From Brachybacterium sillae (GTDB lineage: Bacteria > Actinomycetota > Actinomycetes > Actinomycetales > Dermabacteraceae), in the NCBI RefSeq assembly GCF_025028335.1, contig NZ_JAFEUW010000001.1, positions 868,001-932,000 of the forward strand: DNA of 64,000 nt. Direction: 5' to 3'. The position numbers were made by a program, and so were the translations under genes. Below the pieces are notes generated by a model. That model searched no databases. It was not told the origin of the DNA and saw nothing but the letters and a program-made list of their open reading frames with translations. Positions 19,275 to 28,198 of the stretch are shown one piece after another (position 1 is the stretch's first letter; every line of letters begins with the position of its first letter).

Positions 19275-21566
19275 TCACCCCCGACGCAGGTCAGGCACGA
19301 TCCGCCGGGCGATCCGCGACAGACCCTCCGCCCGGCCGCGCACCCGCCGGACGACTCCGAGAGCGACCTCGGTACGGTGCTCAAGCCGAGCGGAACGCTC
19401 GTCGATCCGCTGCATCTGCTCCCGCAACCCGGCCAGTTCGCGTCGCAGTTCCTCGTTCTCCTCCCGCAGCGCGTGGGTGATGAACATCGGCAGGCCGAGG
19501 CCGTTCTCGGCGACCCACCGTTGCAGCTCAGCTTCACGCAACCGGGCGTCATACTCGCGATGGGTGGCGGCCCCGGCGAACATCGAGTTGCTGGCGTCTC
19601 CCTCGGCACTGGGCCGAAGTCGCCACTGCGCGAGGGCCTTGGGGATGGTGTCGATGCGGCCGTGCTGCAGCAGCTGCAGGTGGAAGGCGTAGTCACCGAC
19701 CACCGGGAGATCCTCCCGGAACGGCCCGATGCGCTCGTGGACCGCGCGCCGGTACACCATGCAGATCGGCACATGACGGTTGATCCGCACGTAGTCGACC
19801 AGGTGGGCACCCTGCAGGTGCGGCCACAGGACGTGGTGCTCGTCCTCCACCATCCCGCCGTCCGCCGCCCGTTCGGTGACGGCGAGGACCTGGGTGATGA
19901 CGGCGTCGGCCTCGGGGTGCGCCTCCAGGTGCGCGAGGGTCTCCTGCAGGAACGTCGGATGCCAGGTGTCGTCATCATCGTGGATGACGATCAATCCGGC
20001 GCGTGCCTGACGCACTCCGGCGTTGGAGGCGGCCTCCATCCCGGTGGACTCCTCACGCCGCAGCACCCGCGCCCGTCCGGCGAGCTCACGCGCATGCCGG
20101 TCCAGCACCGTCTGGGCGGCGCCCGGACGGCCGGCATCGTCCACCACGATCAGTTCCCAGTCCCGACGTGTCTGGGACAACACGTCCTGCACGGCCCGGT
20201 CCAGGAACTCCGGGCGGTCCTTCGTGCGGGTGATGATCGAGACCGCCGGTGCGTCGGCGGGCGCCGACAGCACCGGAGCGTGCTCGACGGTGCGGCGAGG
20301 CCGTGCCAGCGGGAGCACCTGCGGAGGCTGCGAGGCCTCGTCCCCGCCGGTCTGCAGGACCGTCTCCACGTGGTCCCACCAGGACCGGTGGGCAACCCTC
20401 TGGGCTTCGGCGCGGGCACGCCGATCCTCACGGGCGGCGGGGTCGCGCTCCTCGGCGGCCAGGCGCTCCGCCACCTGCGCGATGCGGTCGACGTCGGCGG
20501 CATCGCGTACCGGATTCCACAGGTCCGCAAGCGGCACGACGGCGTCGTCCAGGCCCGCGCTGTCCAGGACCCCGCCCAGGCGGGTGAGCCCGTACCGGTT
20601 CGTCGGCAGCGCCAGCACCGCCGCTCCACCGGCGAGGCCGAACACCGCTGGATGGAAGCGGGTGGTGACCACGACCCGCGAGGACGCGGCATGGGTTGCC
20701 GCCTCGACGTCACTCTGGAGCGGGCGCAGGCTCACCGGGGTCCGCATCAGCGCCGCCACACGTGCGTGCCGGTCGACATCGATGCCGGTGCCGTCGGGCT
20801 CGGCCATATGCGGCACCATCTCCAGCGGCAGCCCGGTCGCGGCGGCGATCGCGTCGAGCAGCGCGGCGAGCACGCGATCGGCGGTCTCCGGCTCCAGGGG
20901 GTCCGCATCCGCCGCCAGGGTGATGCTGACGCGGTCACGGGTCGCGGCGGGCAGCTGCAGACCGAAGGCGTCATCAACGATGGTGCGCACCGCAGGATGG
21001 TCCGGCACCAGTTCCCGGGCGATGGCAGTGCTCAGCTCGTCGCGCAGCCCCACCAGGCTCGACAGCTGCAGCAGCTCCCGCACCCGCTCCCGATCCTCCA
21101 GCGTCAGCCACGGCCCGAGGCTCTGACCGCTGAGGATCACCGGGACACCGACGGACCGCGCCACCAGGGCCGTGGCCAGACGCTCGTCGAGCAGCCAGCC
21201 GTACCGGGAGTTCAGGGACCCGCCCCCGCCGATCACCAGGGCATCCACATCCCGCAGCGCCTCACGCAGGGCGAGCGTCTGCCGGCCCGCCGGGGTGTCG
21301 GCGGAGCCGCGGGCCGCGCCGGCGGGGTCCAGGGCCGCCCGCACCCCGCGCAGGAACGCGGCACGCTCCGGGATCGGCCAGGGGAACACCAGGGTGCGGG
21401 CGCGGGGCTCGGGCGCGGGACCGGCGGGCCCGTATCCCTCCTCCCGCGAGATCCTCAGCACCTGGTGCCCTCGGCGGCGCAACTCGAGGGTGGTGGCAGT
21501 GGCGATGGCCTCATCCCCCACGTGGTAGATCCGCTGGTCCACATCGCACAGCAGTGCAACGCGCAC
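19275..21566 (-). CDS. CsaB-type polysaccharide pyruvyl transferase fused to a GT2 glycosyltransferase
   Basis: This is a 763-residue fusion. Residues 1-370 are a polysaccharide pyruvyl transferase domain, shown by VGDEAI (16-21), VIGGGGSLNS (111-120), SGQSLGPW (146-153), LVGLRDELS (171-179), VDDAFGL (197-203) and the conserved TTRFHPAVFGLAGG (301-314). Such enzymes move pyruvate from phosphoenolpyruvate to a wall sugar as a ketal. Residues 440-690 are a family 2 glycosyltransferase with VSIITRTKDRPEFLDRAVQD, IVVDDAG and the metal-binding HDDDD (529-533). A short coiled coil (about 700-735) ends the protein. AGGAGGACACC before the GTG is an excellent ribosome binding site. The gene sits between two SLH-protein genes, so the product is probably the SLH ligand. 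Fusion of the two activities is unusual to my knowledge. Confidence 0.9.
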   Translation of the reverse strand: MRVALLCDVDQRIYHVGDEAIATATTLELRRRGHQVLRISREEGYGPAGPAPEPRARTLVFPWPIPERAAFLRGVRAALDPAGAARGSADTPAGRQTLALREALRDVDALVIGGGGSLNSRYGWLLDERLATALVARSVGVPVILSGQSLGPWLTLEDRERVRELLQLSSLVGLRDELSTAIARELVPDHPAVRTIVDDAFGLQLPAATRDRVSITLAADADPLEPETADRVLAALLDAIAAATGLPLEMVPHMAEPDGTGIDVDRHARVAALMRTPVSLRPLQSDVEAATHAASSRVVVTTRFHPAVFGLAGGAAVLALPTNRYGLTRLGGVLDSAGLDDAVVPLADLWNPVRDAADVDRIAQVAERLAAEERDPAAREDRRARAEAQRVAHRSWWDHVETVLQTGGDEASQPPQVLPLARPRRTVEHAPVLSAPADAPAVSIITRTKDRPEFLDRAVQDVLSQTRRDWELIVVDDAGRPGAAQTVLDRHARELAGRARVLRREESTGMEAASNAGVRQARAGLIVIHDDDDTWHPTFLQETLAHLEAHPEADAVITQVLAVTERAADGGMVEDEHHVLWPHLQGAHLVDYVRINRHVPICMVYRRAVHERIGPFREDLPVVGDYAFHLQLLQHGRIDTIPKALAQWRLRPSAEGDASNSMFAGAATHREYDARLREAELQRWVAENGLGLPMFITHALREENEELRRELAGLREQMQRIDERSARLEHRTEVALGVVRRVRGRAEGLSRIARRIVPDLRRG

Positions 21567-21592
21567 GGTGTCCTCCTGGGGTCGCGAGAGGT

Positions 21593-21622
21593 GAGGGGCG
21601 GGGCATGATCGCTCCGCCCCTC
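21593..21622 (-). terminator. hairpin between SLH-amidase and pyruvyl transferase genes
   Basis: GAGGGGCGG (21593-21601) pairs with CCGCCCCTC (21614-21622) in the 80-bp gap. With no T-run it may be a partial terminator or a processing site that lowers expression of the downstream enzyme relative to the amidase. Confidence 0.45.
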
Positions 21623-21646
21623 ATCCTCGCAGATGATTCCGCATCG

Positions 21647-23719
21647 TCAGCGCCCGAGGAACGCCAACCAACGCAGCATGAACGCCGCCATCGCATCGCG
21701 GGTGATCGGATCCCACGGTCGGAAGGTGCCATCCGGCCAGCCGGTGCTGATGCCGGTGGAGGCCAGCCAGGTGATCTCCCGGGCGAACTGGTGGGTCGGC
21801 GGGACATCGCGGAACCCGGACTCCAGCCCCTGATCGGTCGCCTTCGCACCGGCGGCGCGGTACAGGAAGGCGGCGACGGCTGCGCGCTGCACCGGGGCTG
21901 TGGGGCGGAAGGTGCCGTCGGGCCAGCCGGTGACGATCCCCTGGGCCGCCGCCCAGGCGATCTCCCGGGAGTACATGGTCGACGCGGACACGTCTCGGAA
22001 CGGGGAGGTGCCGGTGAACGCCGGCGACCCCAGCGCCCGGTACACGAACACCACCATGGCGTCGCGCTGGATCGGCAGGAACGGCCGATAGGTGCCGTCG
22101 GGCCAACCGGTGGTGATGCCGCGGGCGGCGAGGTCGTGGATCTCGGTGAAGAACTGCAGGGTCGGAGGGACGTCCCGGAAACGGCGCGCCACGAAACGCA
22201 CCCTCGTCCCCTCGAGCACCGCGACCCCCTGTTCGAAGGCCTGCAGTGTGCGGGAGCCGTCCGGGGTCGGTGGAGCCAGCGGCCGACCCCAGCTCGGCTG
22301 CCAGGCCTCGACGATCGGCTGCATGGAGCGGGTGGCCACGGCGGCCCCTGTGCCGCTGCCCAGTACCAGCCCGCGGGTCAGCTTGGTGACCGTGTATGCC
22401 CCGGAGGTGTGGGCGCTGCGGAACACGGTGCCGAGCGCGTCCTCCCCGCCTGCGGCGAGGAACGCGTCGTAGTGGGCCCGGAAGCCGCTCTCGATCGCCG
22501 TCTGGGCCTGGTCCTCGAGGGAGCCGAGCCGGGTGTAGAGGGCGTCGCCCGGGCAGTCGGTGTCGTTCACGTCCCGGTGCCCCAGGAGCCGCGGCAGCTG
22601 CACTGTGGCCCCGAGAGCGAACCTGGTGCTGCTCTCCTTCACCTCGAACGGATACTGCGCTGACAGGTCCGGCCGGAAGGTGGACAGCAGCTTCCAGCCG
22701 ATCATCTGGGCCACGGCCTGCTGGGCGGCCGCGGAGGGCGCCACGGAGCTGTGATCCCCGATCACCGAGATGCCGAAGGTCCCGGTGTTGAAACCCCGAG
22801 CGTGGGCGCCGACGATGTTGCGCTGCAGCCCACCGGAGCGACCCTCGAAGATCTGCCCGTACTTGTCGACGAGCACGTTGTACCCGAGGTCGGCCCAGCC
22901 GAGTGTGCGGGTGTGGTAGGCGAGGATCCCCCGGACCACCTGGGCGGATTCCGCGGCGGTGTAGGAGTTGCTCCCGGCGGTGTGGTGCACGATCACCGAC
23001 TTCAGCTCATACGCACCGGTGGTCTCTCGCACCAGGGTTTCGTCCGCGCCCCACTGACCGCGGGTGACGAAACCCGGTGCGCCGACCAGCGGCGGGGTCG
23101 GCGGGTTCAGAAGAGCCGTCGAGGTCACCTCGACCGGGGCCCCGCCCCGCACGCCGCCACCGACCTGTCCGGCGGCACCCGCCTGCTGGCCCGGCCTCTC
23201 TCCCCGGCCGGTGGCGCGCGCCGCCTCCCCCGAGGCGACGTCGGCATCGGTGGTCTCGGGTGCGGTGCGGACGAGGTGGGCGGTGAGCGTCGCGGCGACA
23301 TCCCGCCCGCGGGCGGTGGCGCGAACATCCAGGGAGGCCACCTCGCCCAGCCAGGCCAGTTCGGTGGCGTCGGCGCGGCGCCCGGTGACGGGGTCGGTCT
23401 CCGGCTGCAACCTCAGCCAGGGGCTCCACGCCCCGGCCGGGTATTGCCCGCGGACCTGGACCTGCGGGGTCGGACCGTCGGCGGGCCAGCTGACGGCCGC
23501 CATGGTGGCGCGGCGGCCGCTGAGGCGACGGACGGGTCGACCGTCGACGACGAGGGCCTCGGCCTCCGCGAGCGGGAGGTCCTCCAGGGTGGTGTCGGTC
23601 GGTGTGGCGGGCGCCAGCGGCGCGGCCACCGCAGCGTGGCTCAGGGCGAGGGTACCGGCCGGCGCCGCGGCCGCGGCCGTGAGGAGGGACCGACGGCGGA
23701 CATGGTGACGCGGGGTCAT
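21647..23719 (-). CDS. secreted N-acetylmuramoyl-L-alanine amidase (PGRP fold) with three SLH domains
   Basis: This 690-residue exported enzyme cleaves the amide bond between muramic acid and the stem peptide. It has a twin-arginine-type signal (VRRRSLLTAA to VAAPLA, about 1-35), an uncharacterised region (about 45-150), a low-complexity Gly/Ala linker (about 155-200), and an amidase_2/PGRP domain (about 215-410). The zinc ligands are in IVHHTAG (245/246) and GHRDVNDTDCPG (His381, Cys389). LGFP-like sequence follows (about 415-505), then three SLH domains (about 512-690). The ATG at 23719 has GGGAG upstream. It is the first gene of the wall cluster, and the SLH repeats closely resemble those of the NlpC/P60 protein, so both probably bind the same polysaccharide. 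Confidence 0.93.
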   Translation of the reverse strand: MTPRHHVRRRSLLTAAAAAPAGTLALSHAAVAAPLAPATPTDTTLEDLPLAEAEALVVDGRPVRRLSGRRATMAAVSWPADGPTPQVQVRGQYPAGAWSPWLRLQPETDPVTGRRADATELAWLGEVASLDVRATARGRDVAATLTAHLVRTAPETTDADVASGEAARATGRGERPGQQAGAAGQVGGGVRGGAPVEVTSTALLNPPTPPLVGAPGFVTRGQWGADETLVRETTGAYELKSVIVHHTAGSNSYTAAESAQVVRGILAYHTRTLGWADLGYNVLVDKYGQIFEGRSGGLQRNIVGAHARGFNTGTFGISVIGDHSSVAPSAAAQQAVAQMIGWKLLSTFRPDLSAQYPFEVKESSTRFALGATVQLPRLLGHRDVNDTDCPGDALYTRLGSLEDQAQTAIESGFRAHYDAFLAAGGEDALGTVFRSAHTSGAYTVTKLTRGLVLGSGTGAAVATRSMQPIVEAWQPSWGRPLAPPTPDGSRTLQAFEQGVAVLEGTRVRFVARRFRDVPPTLQFFTEIHDLAARGITTGWPDGTYRPFLPIQRDAMVVFVYRALGSPAFTGTSPFRDVSASTMYSREIAWAAAQGIVTGWPDGTFRPTAPVQRAAVAAFLYRAAGAKATDQGLESGFRDVPPTHQFAREITWLASTGISTGWPDGTFRPWDPITRDAMAAFMLRWLAFLGR

Positions 23720-23783
23720 GGGTACTGCTCCCAACGGGATCGACAGGGGGAAACCACCGGGGAGGAGGCCCGGCGGCTGTTCG

Positions 23784-23796
23784 ACCGTGACACGGT
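23784..23796. promoter_or_regulatory. small palindrome upstream of the SLH-amidase gene
   Basis: ACCGTG-N-CACGGT is a perfect 6+6 inverted repeat 65 bp before the amidase start. It could be an operator or part of the promoter. I cannot match it to a known regulator. Confidence 0.35.
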
Positions 23797-23848
23797 AACC
23801 CACACGTCGAAGTCCCGACCTGCCCGTCACCGAGATGTCACCTGCATG

Positions 23849-23891
23849 CCACTGCGGCCGCATCCGGAATGTTCGGATGCGGCCGCAGTGG
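23849..23891 (-). terminator. strong terminator hairpin after rplQ
   Basis: The arms 23849-23866 and 23874-23891 are perfectly complementary over 18 bp with a 7-nt loop. It begins 16 bp after the rplQ stop, so it closes the spc/alpha transcription unit. There is no T-run on the transcribed side. Confidence 0.8.
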
Positions 23892-23907
23892 GGAATGCTC
23901 GGGAGCC

Positions 23908-24459
23908 TCAGGCCTTGTCGGCCTCGCCCTCGCTGCGCTCCACGGTCTCGGCGGCCTCAGCCTCGGGAGCCTCGGGGGTCTCGACGGTCGTCTCCTCCGC
24001 GGGAGTCTCGACGGTCGTGTCCTCAGCGGGCTTCTCGTCGGCGCGGGCGGCGACCTTGGCGGCGCCCTCGGCCTCCTTCACCACGGACTGCTTGGCGGAG
24101 TAGGGCTCCTGCACCAGCTCGATCACGGCCATGGGGGCGTTGTCACCCTTGCGGGGGCCGATCTTGGTGATGCGGGTGTAGCCGCCGGGACGCTCCGCGA
24201 AGGACGGCGCGATCTCGTGGATCAGCACGTTCACGACGTCGCGGTCCCGCACCACGCGGGTGATGCGACGGCGGGCGGCGAGGTCACCCTTGCGGGCGAC
24301 GGTCACGAGGCGCTCCGCCACCGGACGCAGCCGCTTGGCACGGGTCTCCGTGGTGGTGATGGCCTTGTGGCGGAAGAGCTCGGTGGCGAGATTCGCGAGG
24401 ATCATCCGCTCGTGGGCGGGGGATCCACCGAGGCGAGCACCCTTGGTGGGAGCAGGCAT
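23908..24459 (-). CDS. rplQ: 50S ribosomal protein L17
   Basis: This is a large-subunit protein near the exit tunnel. The core (about residues 1-120, opening [20 protein letters not shown]) is the usual L17. A C-terminal tail of about 60 residues, rich in Glu, Ala and Thr, follows, with the block [18 protein letters not shown] repeated; such acidic tails occur on actinobacterial L17. It is the last gene of the spc/alpha series, 30 bp after rpoA, and is followed by a strong terminator rather than by truA. Confidence 0.97.
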   Translation of the reverse strand: MPAPTKGARLGGSPAHERMILANLATELFRHKAITTTETRAKRLRPVAERLVTVARKGDLAARRRITRVVRDRDVVNVLIHEIAPSFAERPGGYTRITKIGPRKGDNAPMAVIELVQEPYSAKQSVVKEAEGAAKVAARADEKPAEDTTVETPAEETTVETPEAPEAEAAETVERSEGEADKA

Positions 24460-24489
24460 TGTCGTTCTCCTGGGATCTGGTCTGAGGGG

Positions 24490-25488
24490 TCAGTACTGGT
24501 CACCGAAGTCGTCCGAGTAGGAATCCAGCGCGGCCGAGGGGTCGAAACCGGCCGGGGAGTCCTTCAGGGACAGGCCGAGGTCGGCGAGCTTCGCCTTCAC
24601 CTCGTCGATGGACTTCTGCCCGAAGTTGCGGATGTCGAGGAGGTCCGCCTCGGAGCGGGCCACGAGCTCGCCCACGGTGTGGACACCCTCGCGCATCAGG
24701 CAGTTGTAGGAGCGCACAGTGAGGTTGAGATCGTTGATCGGCAGCGCGAGGTCCGCGGCCATGGCCTGATCCGTCGGCGAGGGGCCGATGTCGATGCCCT
24801 CCGCCTCCTGGTTCAGCTCATGGGCCAGACCGAACAGCTCCACCAGCGTCTTGCCGGCGGACGCCACGGCGTCACGCGGGGAGATCGCCGGCTTGGTCTC
24901 GACGTCCACGATCAGACGATCGAAGTCGGTGCGCTGCTCCACGCGGGTGGCCTCGACCTTGTAGGTCACCTTGAGCACGGGCGAGTAGATCGAGTCGACC
25001 GGGATACGGCCGATCTCGCCGTCGACGCCCTTGTTCTGCGCGGCGGAGACGTACCCGCGGCCACGCTCCACGATCAGCTCGATCTCGAGCCGACCGGTGG
25101 AGTTGAGGGTCGCGATGTGCAGCTCCGGGTTGTGGATCTCGACACCCGCCGGCGGGGTGATGTCCGCGGCGGTGACCTCACCCTCGCCCTCCTTGCGGAG
25201 GTACATCACGACCGGCTCGTCGTTCTCCGAGGAGACGACCAGGTCCTTGATGTTGAGGATGATCTCGGTGACGTCCTCCTTCACCCCGGGGACGGTGCTG
25301 AACTCGTGCAGCACACCGTCGATGCGGATCGAGGTGACCGCGGCACCGGGGATGGAGGACAGCAGGGTGCGGCGCAGGGAATTGCCGAGCGTGTAGCCGA
25401 ACCCGGGCTCCAGCGGCTCGATGACGAACCGGGAGCGGTACTCCGACACGACCTCTTCGGTCAGCGTGGGGCGCTGTGCAATGAGCAC
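24490..25488 (-). CDS. rpoA: DNA-directed RNA polymerase subunit alpha
   Basis: This is the scaffold subunit of RNA polymerase; two copies nucleate assembly with beta and beta'. The 332 residues show the N-terminal assembly domain ([26 protein letters not shown] at about 30-55) and the C-terminal domain that touches DNA and activators ([22 protein letters not shown], and later [16 protein letters not shown]). The start ATG at 25488 gives [13 protein letters not shown], the actinobacterial form. It lies 74 bp after rpsK; rpsD is absent from between them, as in other Micrococcales. Confidence 0.98.
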   Translation of the reverse strand: MLIAQRPTLTEEVVSEYRSRFVIEPLEPGFGYTLGNSLRRTLLSSIPGAAVTSIRIDGVLHEFSTVPGVKEDVTEIILNIKDLVVSSENDEPVVMYLRKEGEGEVTAADITPPAGVEIHNPELHIATLNSTGRLEIELIVERGRGYVSAAQNKGVDGEIGRIPVDSIYSPVLKVTYKVEATRVEQRTDFDRLIVDVETKPAISPRDAVASAGKTLVELFGLAHELNQEAEGIDIGPSPTDQAMAADLALPINDLNLTVRSYNCLMREGVHTVGELVARSEADLLDIRNFGQKSIDEVKAKLADLGLSLKDSPAGFDPSAALDSYSDDFGDQY

Positions 25489-25562
25489 GGTGTGTCCTTT
25501 CTGGGAGCGTCCGCCATATGACGCTCAGGTGGGGTGGACTTCCGGAGTCGGATGGGTGTCGG

Positions 25563-25970
25563 TCAGCCGCGGCGGCGCTTCGGCGGACGGGTGCCGTTGT
25601 GCGCCTGGGGGGTGACGTCCTGGATCGAGCCGACCTCGAGGCCGGTCGCGGTGAGGGAGCGGATCGCGGTCTCGCGGCCGGAGCCCGGGCCCTTGACGAA
25701 CACGTCGACCTTCTTCATGCCGTGCTCCTGGGCGCGGCGTGCGGCGGCCTCGGCGGCCATCTGCGCGGCGTACGGGGTGGACTTGCGCGAGCCCTTGAAG
25801 CCGACCTGGCCGGCGGAGGCCCAGGAGATGACGGCGCCCGTCGGGTCCGTGATGGACACGATGGTGTTGTTGAAGGTGCTCTTGATGTGGGCCTGGCCGT
25901 TGACGACGTTCTTCTTGTCCTTGCGGCGCGGCTTGCGCGCGGCGGAGGCCTGGCGGGTCTTGGTTGCCAT
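25563..25970 (-). CDS. rpsK: 30S ribosomal protein S11
   Basis: This is a platform protein of the small subunit near the mRNA exit. The 135-residue sequence has [20 protein letters not shown], the central [20 protein letters not shown] and the C-terminal [18 protein letters not shown]. It follows rpsM by 110 bp and precedes rpoA in the alpha group. The length is normal. Confidence 0.98.
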   Translation of the reverse strand: MATKTRQASAARKPRRKDKKNVVNGQAHIKSTFNNTIVSITDPTGAVISWASAGQVGFKGSRKSTPYAAQMAAEAAARRAQEHGMKKVDVFVKGPGSGRETAIRSLTATGLEVGSIQDVTPQAHNGTRPPKRRRG

Positions 25971-26080
25971 GCGGCGGAACTCCTCGGGTGGGTCCAGATG
26001 ATCGGTGCGCTCGGCTCAGCGGGCCGACGGCCGGGCGGAGCGCGGAGTGACTGCGGCGGATCGCGGCGCGGGGCGCCGGA

Positions 26081-26455
26081 TCAGCGAGCCTTCTTCTTGC
26101 CGGCGACGGTGCGCTTGGGGCCCTTGCGGGTGCGCGCGTTGGTCTTGGTGCGCTGGCCGCGCACGGGCAGGCCGCGGCGGTGGCGCAGGCCCTGGTAGCT
26201 GCCGATCTCGACCTTGCGGCGGATATCGGCGGCGACCTCGCGGCGCAGGTCGCCCTCCACCCGGTAGTTCGCCTCGATGTGGTCACGCAGCTTCACGAGG
26301 TCGTCGTCGGTCAGGTCACGCACACGCGTGTTGCCGTCGACGCCGGTGGCGGCGAGGGTCTCCAGAGCGCGGGTGCGGCCCACGCCGAAGATGTACGTCA
26401 GGGCGACCTCGGTGCGCTTCTCGCGCGGCAGGTCGACTCCCACAAGACGTGCCAT
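26081..26455 (-). CDS. rpsM: 30S ribosomal protein S13
   Basis: This is a small-subunit head protein that contacts P-site tRNA and the large subunit. The 124-residue protein opens [20 protein letters not shown] and ends with the basic tail [14 protein letters not shown]; the conserved [20 protein letters not shown] is present. The 197-bp gap upstream, after rpmJ, contains hairpins. Confidence 0.98.
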   Translation of the reverse strand: MARLVGVDLPREKRTEVALTYIFGVGRTRALETLAATGVDGNTRVRDLTDDDLVKLRDHIEANYRVEGDLRREVAADIRRKVEIGSYQGLRHRRGLPVRGQRTKTNARTRKGPKRTVAGKKKAR

Positions 26456-26599
26456 GGTGCAGTTCTCCTACTGTTCCCGGAGGCCTGATCCGACACCCCG
26501 CACCGTCTGTCGATCGGTGCGCCGCAGCCTCCGTCCTGCGGGTGGCCCGCTGATGCGGGTGGTGCCGACTCTTCTGTTGTGCGCCCGCGGGGCGGGCAG

Positions 26600-26634
26600 G
26601 TGCCCCTCAGGGGCGTCGGTCGCCGTGGCGACCG
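26600..26634 (-). promoter_or_regulatory. hairpins in the rpmJ-rpsM gap
   Basis: CGGTCGC and GCGACCG (within 26617-26634) form a 7-bp stem with a 4-nt loop, and a second small stem GCCCC/GGGGC lies at about 26602-26614. They precede rpsM in a 197-bp gap. In Escherichia coli ribosomal protein S4 controls translation at this place; whether anything similar acts here is unknown. Confidence 0.35.
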
Positions 26635-26653
26635 GGGGGTCACACGCCGGGGC

Positions 26654-26767
26654 TCAGCCCTGGCGCTGCTTGTGACGAGGGTTGGCGCAGATGACCATGA
26701 CGCGCGAGTGGCGACGGATCACCTTGCACTTGTCACAGATCGGCTTGACGCTCGGCTTGACCTTCAT
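26654..26767 (-). CDS. rpmJ: 50S ribosomal protein L36
   Basis: This is a tiny large-subunit protein of 37 residues, [19 protein letters not shown] at the start. It keeps the zinc-binding set: Cys11, Cys14, Cys27 and His32 (CDKC, then [10 protein letters not shown]). It is therefore the zinc-containing form, not the Cys-less paralog made under zinc shortage. It lies 63 bp after infA. The start is the ATG at 26767, preceded by AAGAGAUGAAGG-like purines. Confidence 0.96.
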   Translation of the reverse strand: MKVKPSVKPICDKCKVIRRHSRVMVICANPRHKQRQG

Positions 26768-26830
26768 CTCTTCCTTCTCACGGACGCGGGGCCGCCGCAC
26801 GGCGGCCCCGAGGGGATCCGCCGGGGCGGA

Positions 26831-27052
26831 TCACTTGTAGCGGTAGACGATGCGACCCTTGTCGAGGTCGTAGGGGCTGAGCTCCACGACCACGCGGTCC
26901 TCCGGCAGGATGCGGATGTAGTGCTGACGCATCTTTCCGGAGATGTGCGCGAGGACCTTGTGCCCGTTGTCGAGCTCCACGCGGAAGCGCGCGTTGGCGA
27001 GCGCCTCCGTCACCGTGCCCTCGACCTCGATGACGCCGTCCTTCTTGGCCAT
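26831..27052 (-). CDS. infA: translation initiation factor IF-1
   Basis: IF-1 binds the A site of the 30S subunit during initiation. The 73-residue OB-fold protein reads [20 protein letters not shown] at the start, with [20 protein letters not shown] in the middle and GRIVYRYK at the end. It is the first gene after a 296-bp gap that contains a good promoter, so it can begin the infA-rpmJ-rpsM-rpsK-rpoA-rplQ unit. Confidence 0.98.
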   Translation of the reverse strand: MAKKDGVIEVEGTVTEALANARFRVELDNGHKVLAHISGKMRQHYIRILPEDRVVVELSPYDLDKGRIVYRYK

Positions 27053-27258
27053 GGATCCCCAATCTCCTCCGGCCCGCAGGGCGGGCGCAGGGTCGTCGCG
27101 TCGATACCGGTCCACGAGCCGGGGAACGCCCGGGACCATGAATCCGGACCTCGCGTCCCCGAAGGGCGCCTCGTCCGCTTCCGCAGGTCAGCGGGGCGCT
27201 CGAGTCCCAGCTCGCGCGCGGGCGGCTCCTAACGCGCAGGGAGCACACCCAGCCGTCC

Positions 27259-27287
27259 ATCCTACACGGCCAGGTCGTGTCTGCCCA
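27259..27287 (-). promoter_or_regulatory. promoter for infA and the alpha group
   Basis: On the minus strand TGGGCA (27282-27287) and TAGGAT (27259-27264) are 17 bp apart. Transcription would start near 27252 and give a leader of about 200 nt before infA. The rest of the 27053-27348 gap shows no gene and only weak hairpins. Confidence 0.6.
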
Positions 27288-27348
27288 GGGTGATCTCAGG
27301 TGGGGCGGGTCACGTCGCGGCCCGCCGTCGGCCCCTGCCCGATCGGCC

Positions 27349-28191
27349 TCAGCTCGCGACGGGGTCGGGAGCGGTGCGAATTCCCCGCTCGGCCAGCCGG
27401 GCCGCTCCCCCGTCCCGCTCGGTGAGGACGAGCAGGCCCTGCTCCGTCACGGCCACGGAATGCTCCCAGTGGGCCGCGCGCCCGCCGCCGGTGGCCACGA
27501 TGGTCCACCCGTCGTCGAGCTGCTCCCAGTCGCCGGGGCCCTGGATGAGCATCGGCTCGATCGCCAGGCACATCCCGGGGACCACCTTCGGGCCGCGATC
27601 CCGAGTGCGGTAGTTCATGACATCCGGCTCCATGTGCATGGCGGTGCCGATGCCATGACCGCCGAAACCCTCCAGGTGGGAGAGCGTCTCCCCCGCCTCG
27701 GCCTCGACGAAGTCCTCCACGGCGGCGCCGATCTCCCCCACCCGCCGGGCGGTGGCGAGGGCCGCAATGCCCTCCCACAGGGCCCGTTCAGTCAGCTCCA
27801 CCAGCTCGACGTCGGCGGGTCGGCGCGGCTGCCCGACGATATGGGTGCGGGCGGCGTCGGAATGCCAACCCTCCACGATGCAGCCGCCGTCGATGGACAC
27901 CACATCACCCTCCCGCAGCTCCTGAGCGCCGGGGATGCCGTGGACCACGACCTCGTTCACACTGATACACAGCGTCGCCGGGTAGCCCTGATAGCCCAGG
28001 AAGTTGGGGGTGGCGCCGTGGTCGCGGATCATCTCCTCGGCCAGGGCGTCGAGCTGCGCGGTGGTGATGCCCGGCCGCAGCTCCCGGGCGAGCATGTCAT
28101 GCACCTGCGACAGCAGCAGGCCGCTGCGCCGCATGAGCGCGATCTGCTCCGGAGTCTTCAGCTCCACACGGGAGCGGCCGAGGCCCAGCAT
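27349..28191 (-). CDS. map: type I methionine aminopeptidase
   Basis: The enzyme removes the initiator Met from nascent proteins. The 280-residue pita-bread enzyme keeps all five metal ligands: Asp101 in VVSIDGG, Asp112 in WHSDAART, the His of GFGGHGIGTAMH, the Glu in LAIEPML and the last Glu in HWEHSVAVTE. It follows adk by 7 bp in the secY-adk-map series. The start ATG at 28191 lies 8 bp after the adk stop, and the N-terminus (MLGLGRSRVELKTPEQIALM) is that of actinobacterial Map. Confidence 0.97.
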   Translation of the reverse strand: MLGLGRSRVELKTPEQIALMRRSGLLLSQVHDMLARELRPGITTAQLDALAEEMIRDHGATPNFLGYQGYPATLCISVNEVVVHGIPGAQELREGDVVSIDGGCIVEGWHSDAARTHIVGQPRRPADVELVELTERALWEGIAALATARRVGEIGAAVEDFVEAEAGETLSHLEGFGGHGIGTAMHMEPDVMNYRTRDRGPKVVPGMCLAIEPMLIQGPGDWEQLDDGWTIVATGGGRAAHWEHSVAVTEQGLLVLTERDGGAARLAERGIRTAPDPVAS

Positions 28192-28198
28192 CGCCCGC

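Noticed and set aside
17100-21608. A 1502-codon open frame on the plus strand opposite the SLH and pyruvyl transferase genes
   Set aside because: It has no recognisable domain, is rich in Gly, His, Arg and Val as expected from the antisense of GC-rich codons, and conflicts with well-supported genes on the minus strand. Similar long antisense frames lie opposite rpoB and rpoC.
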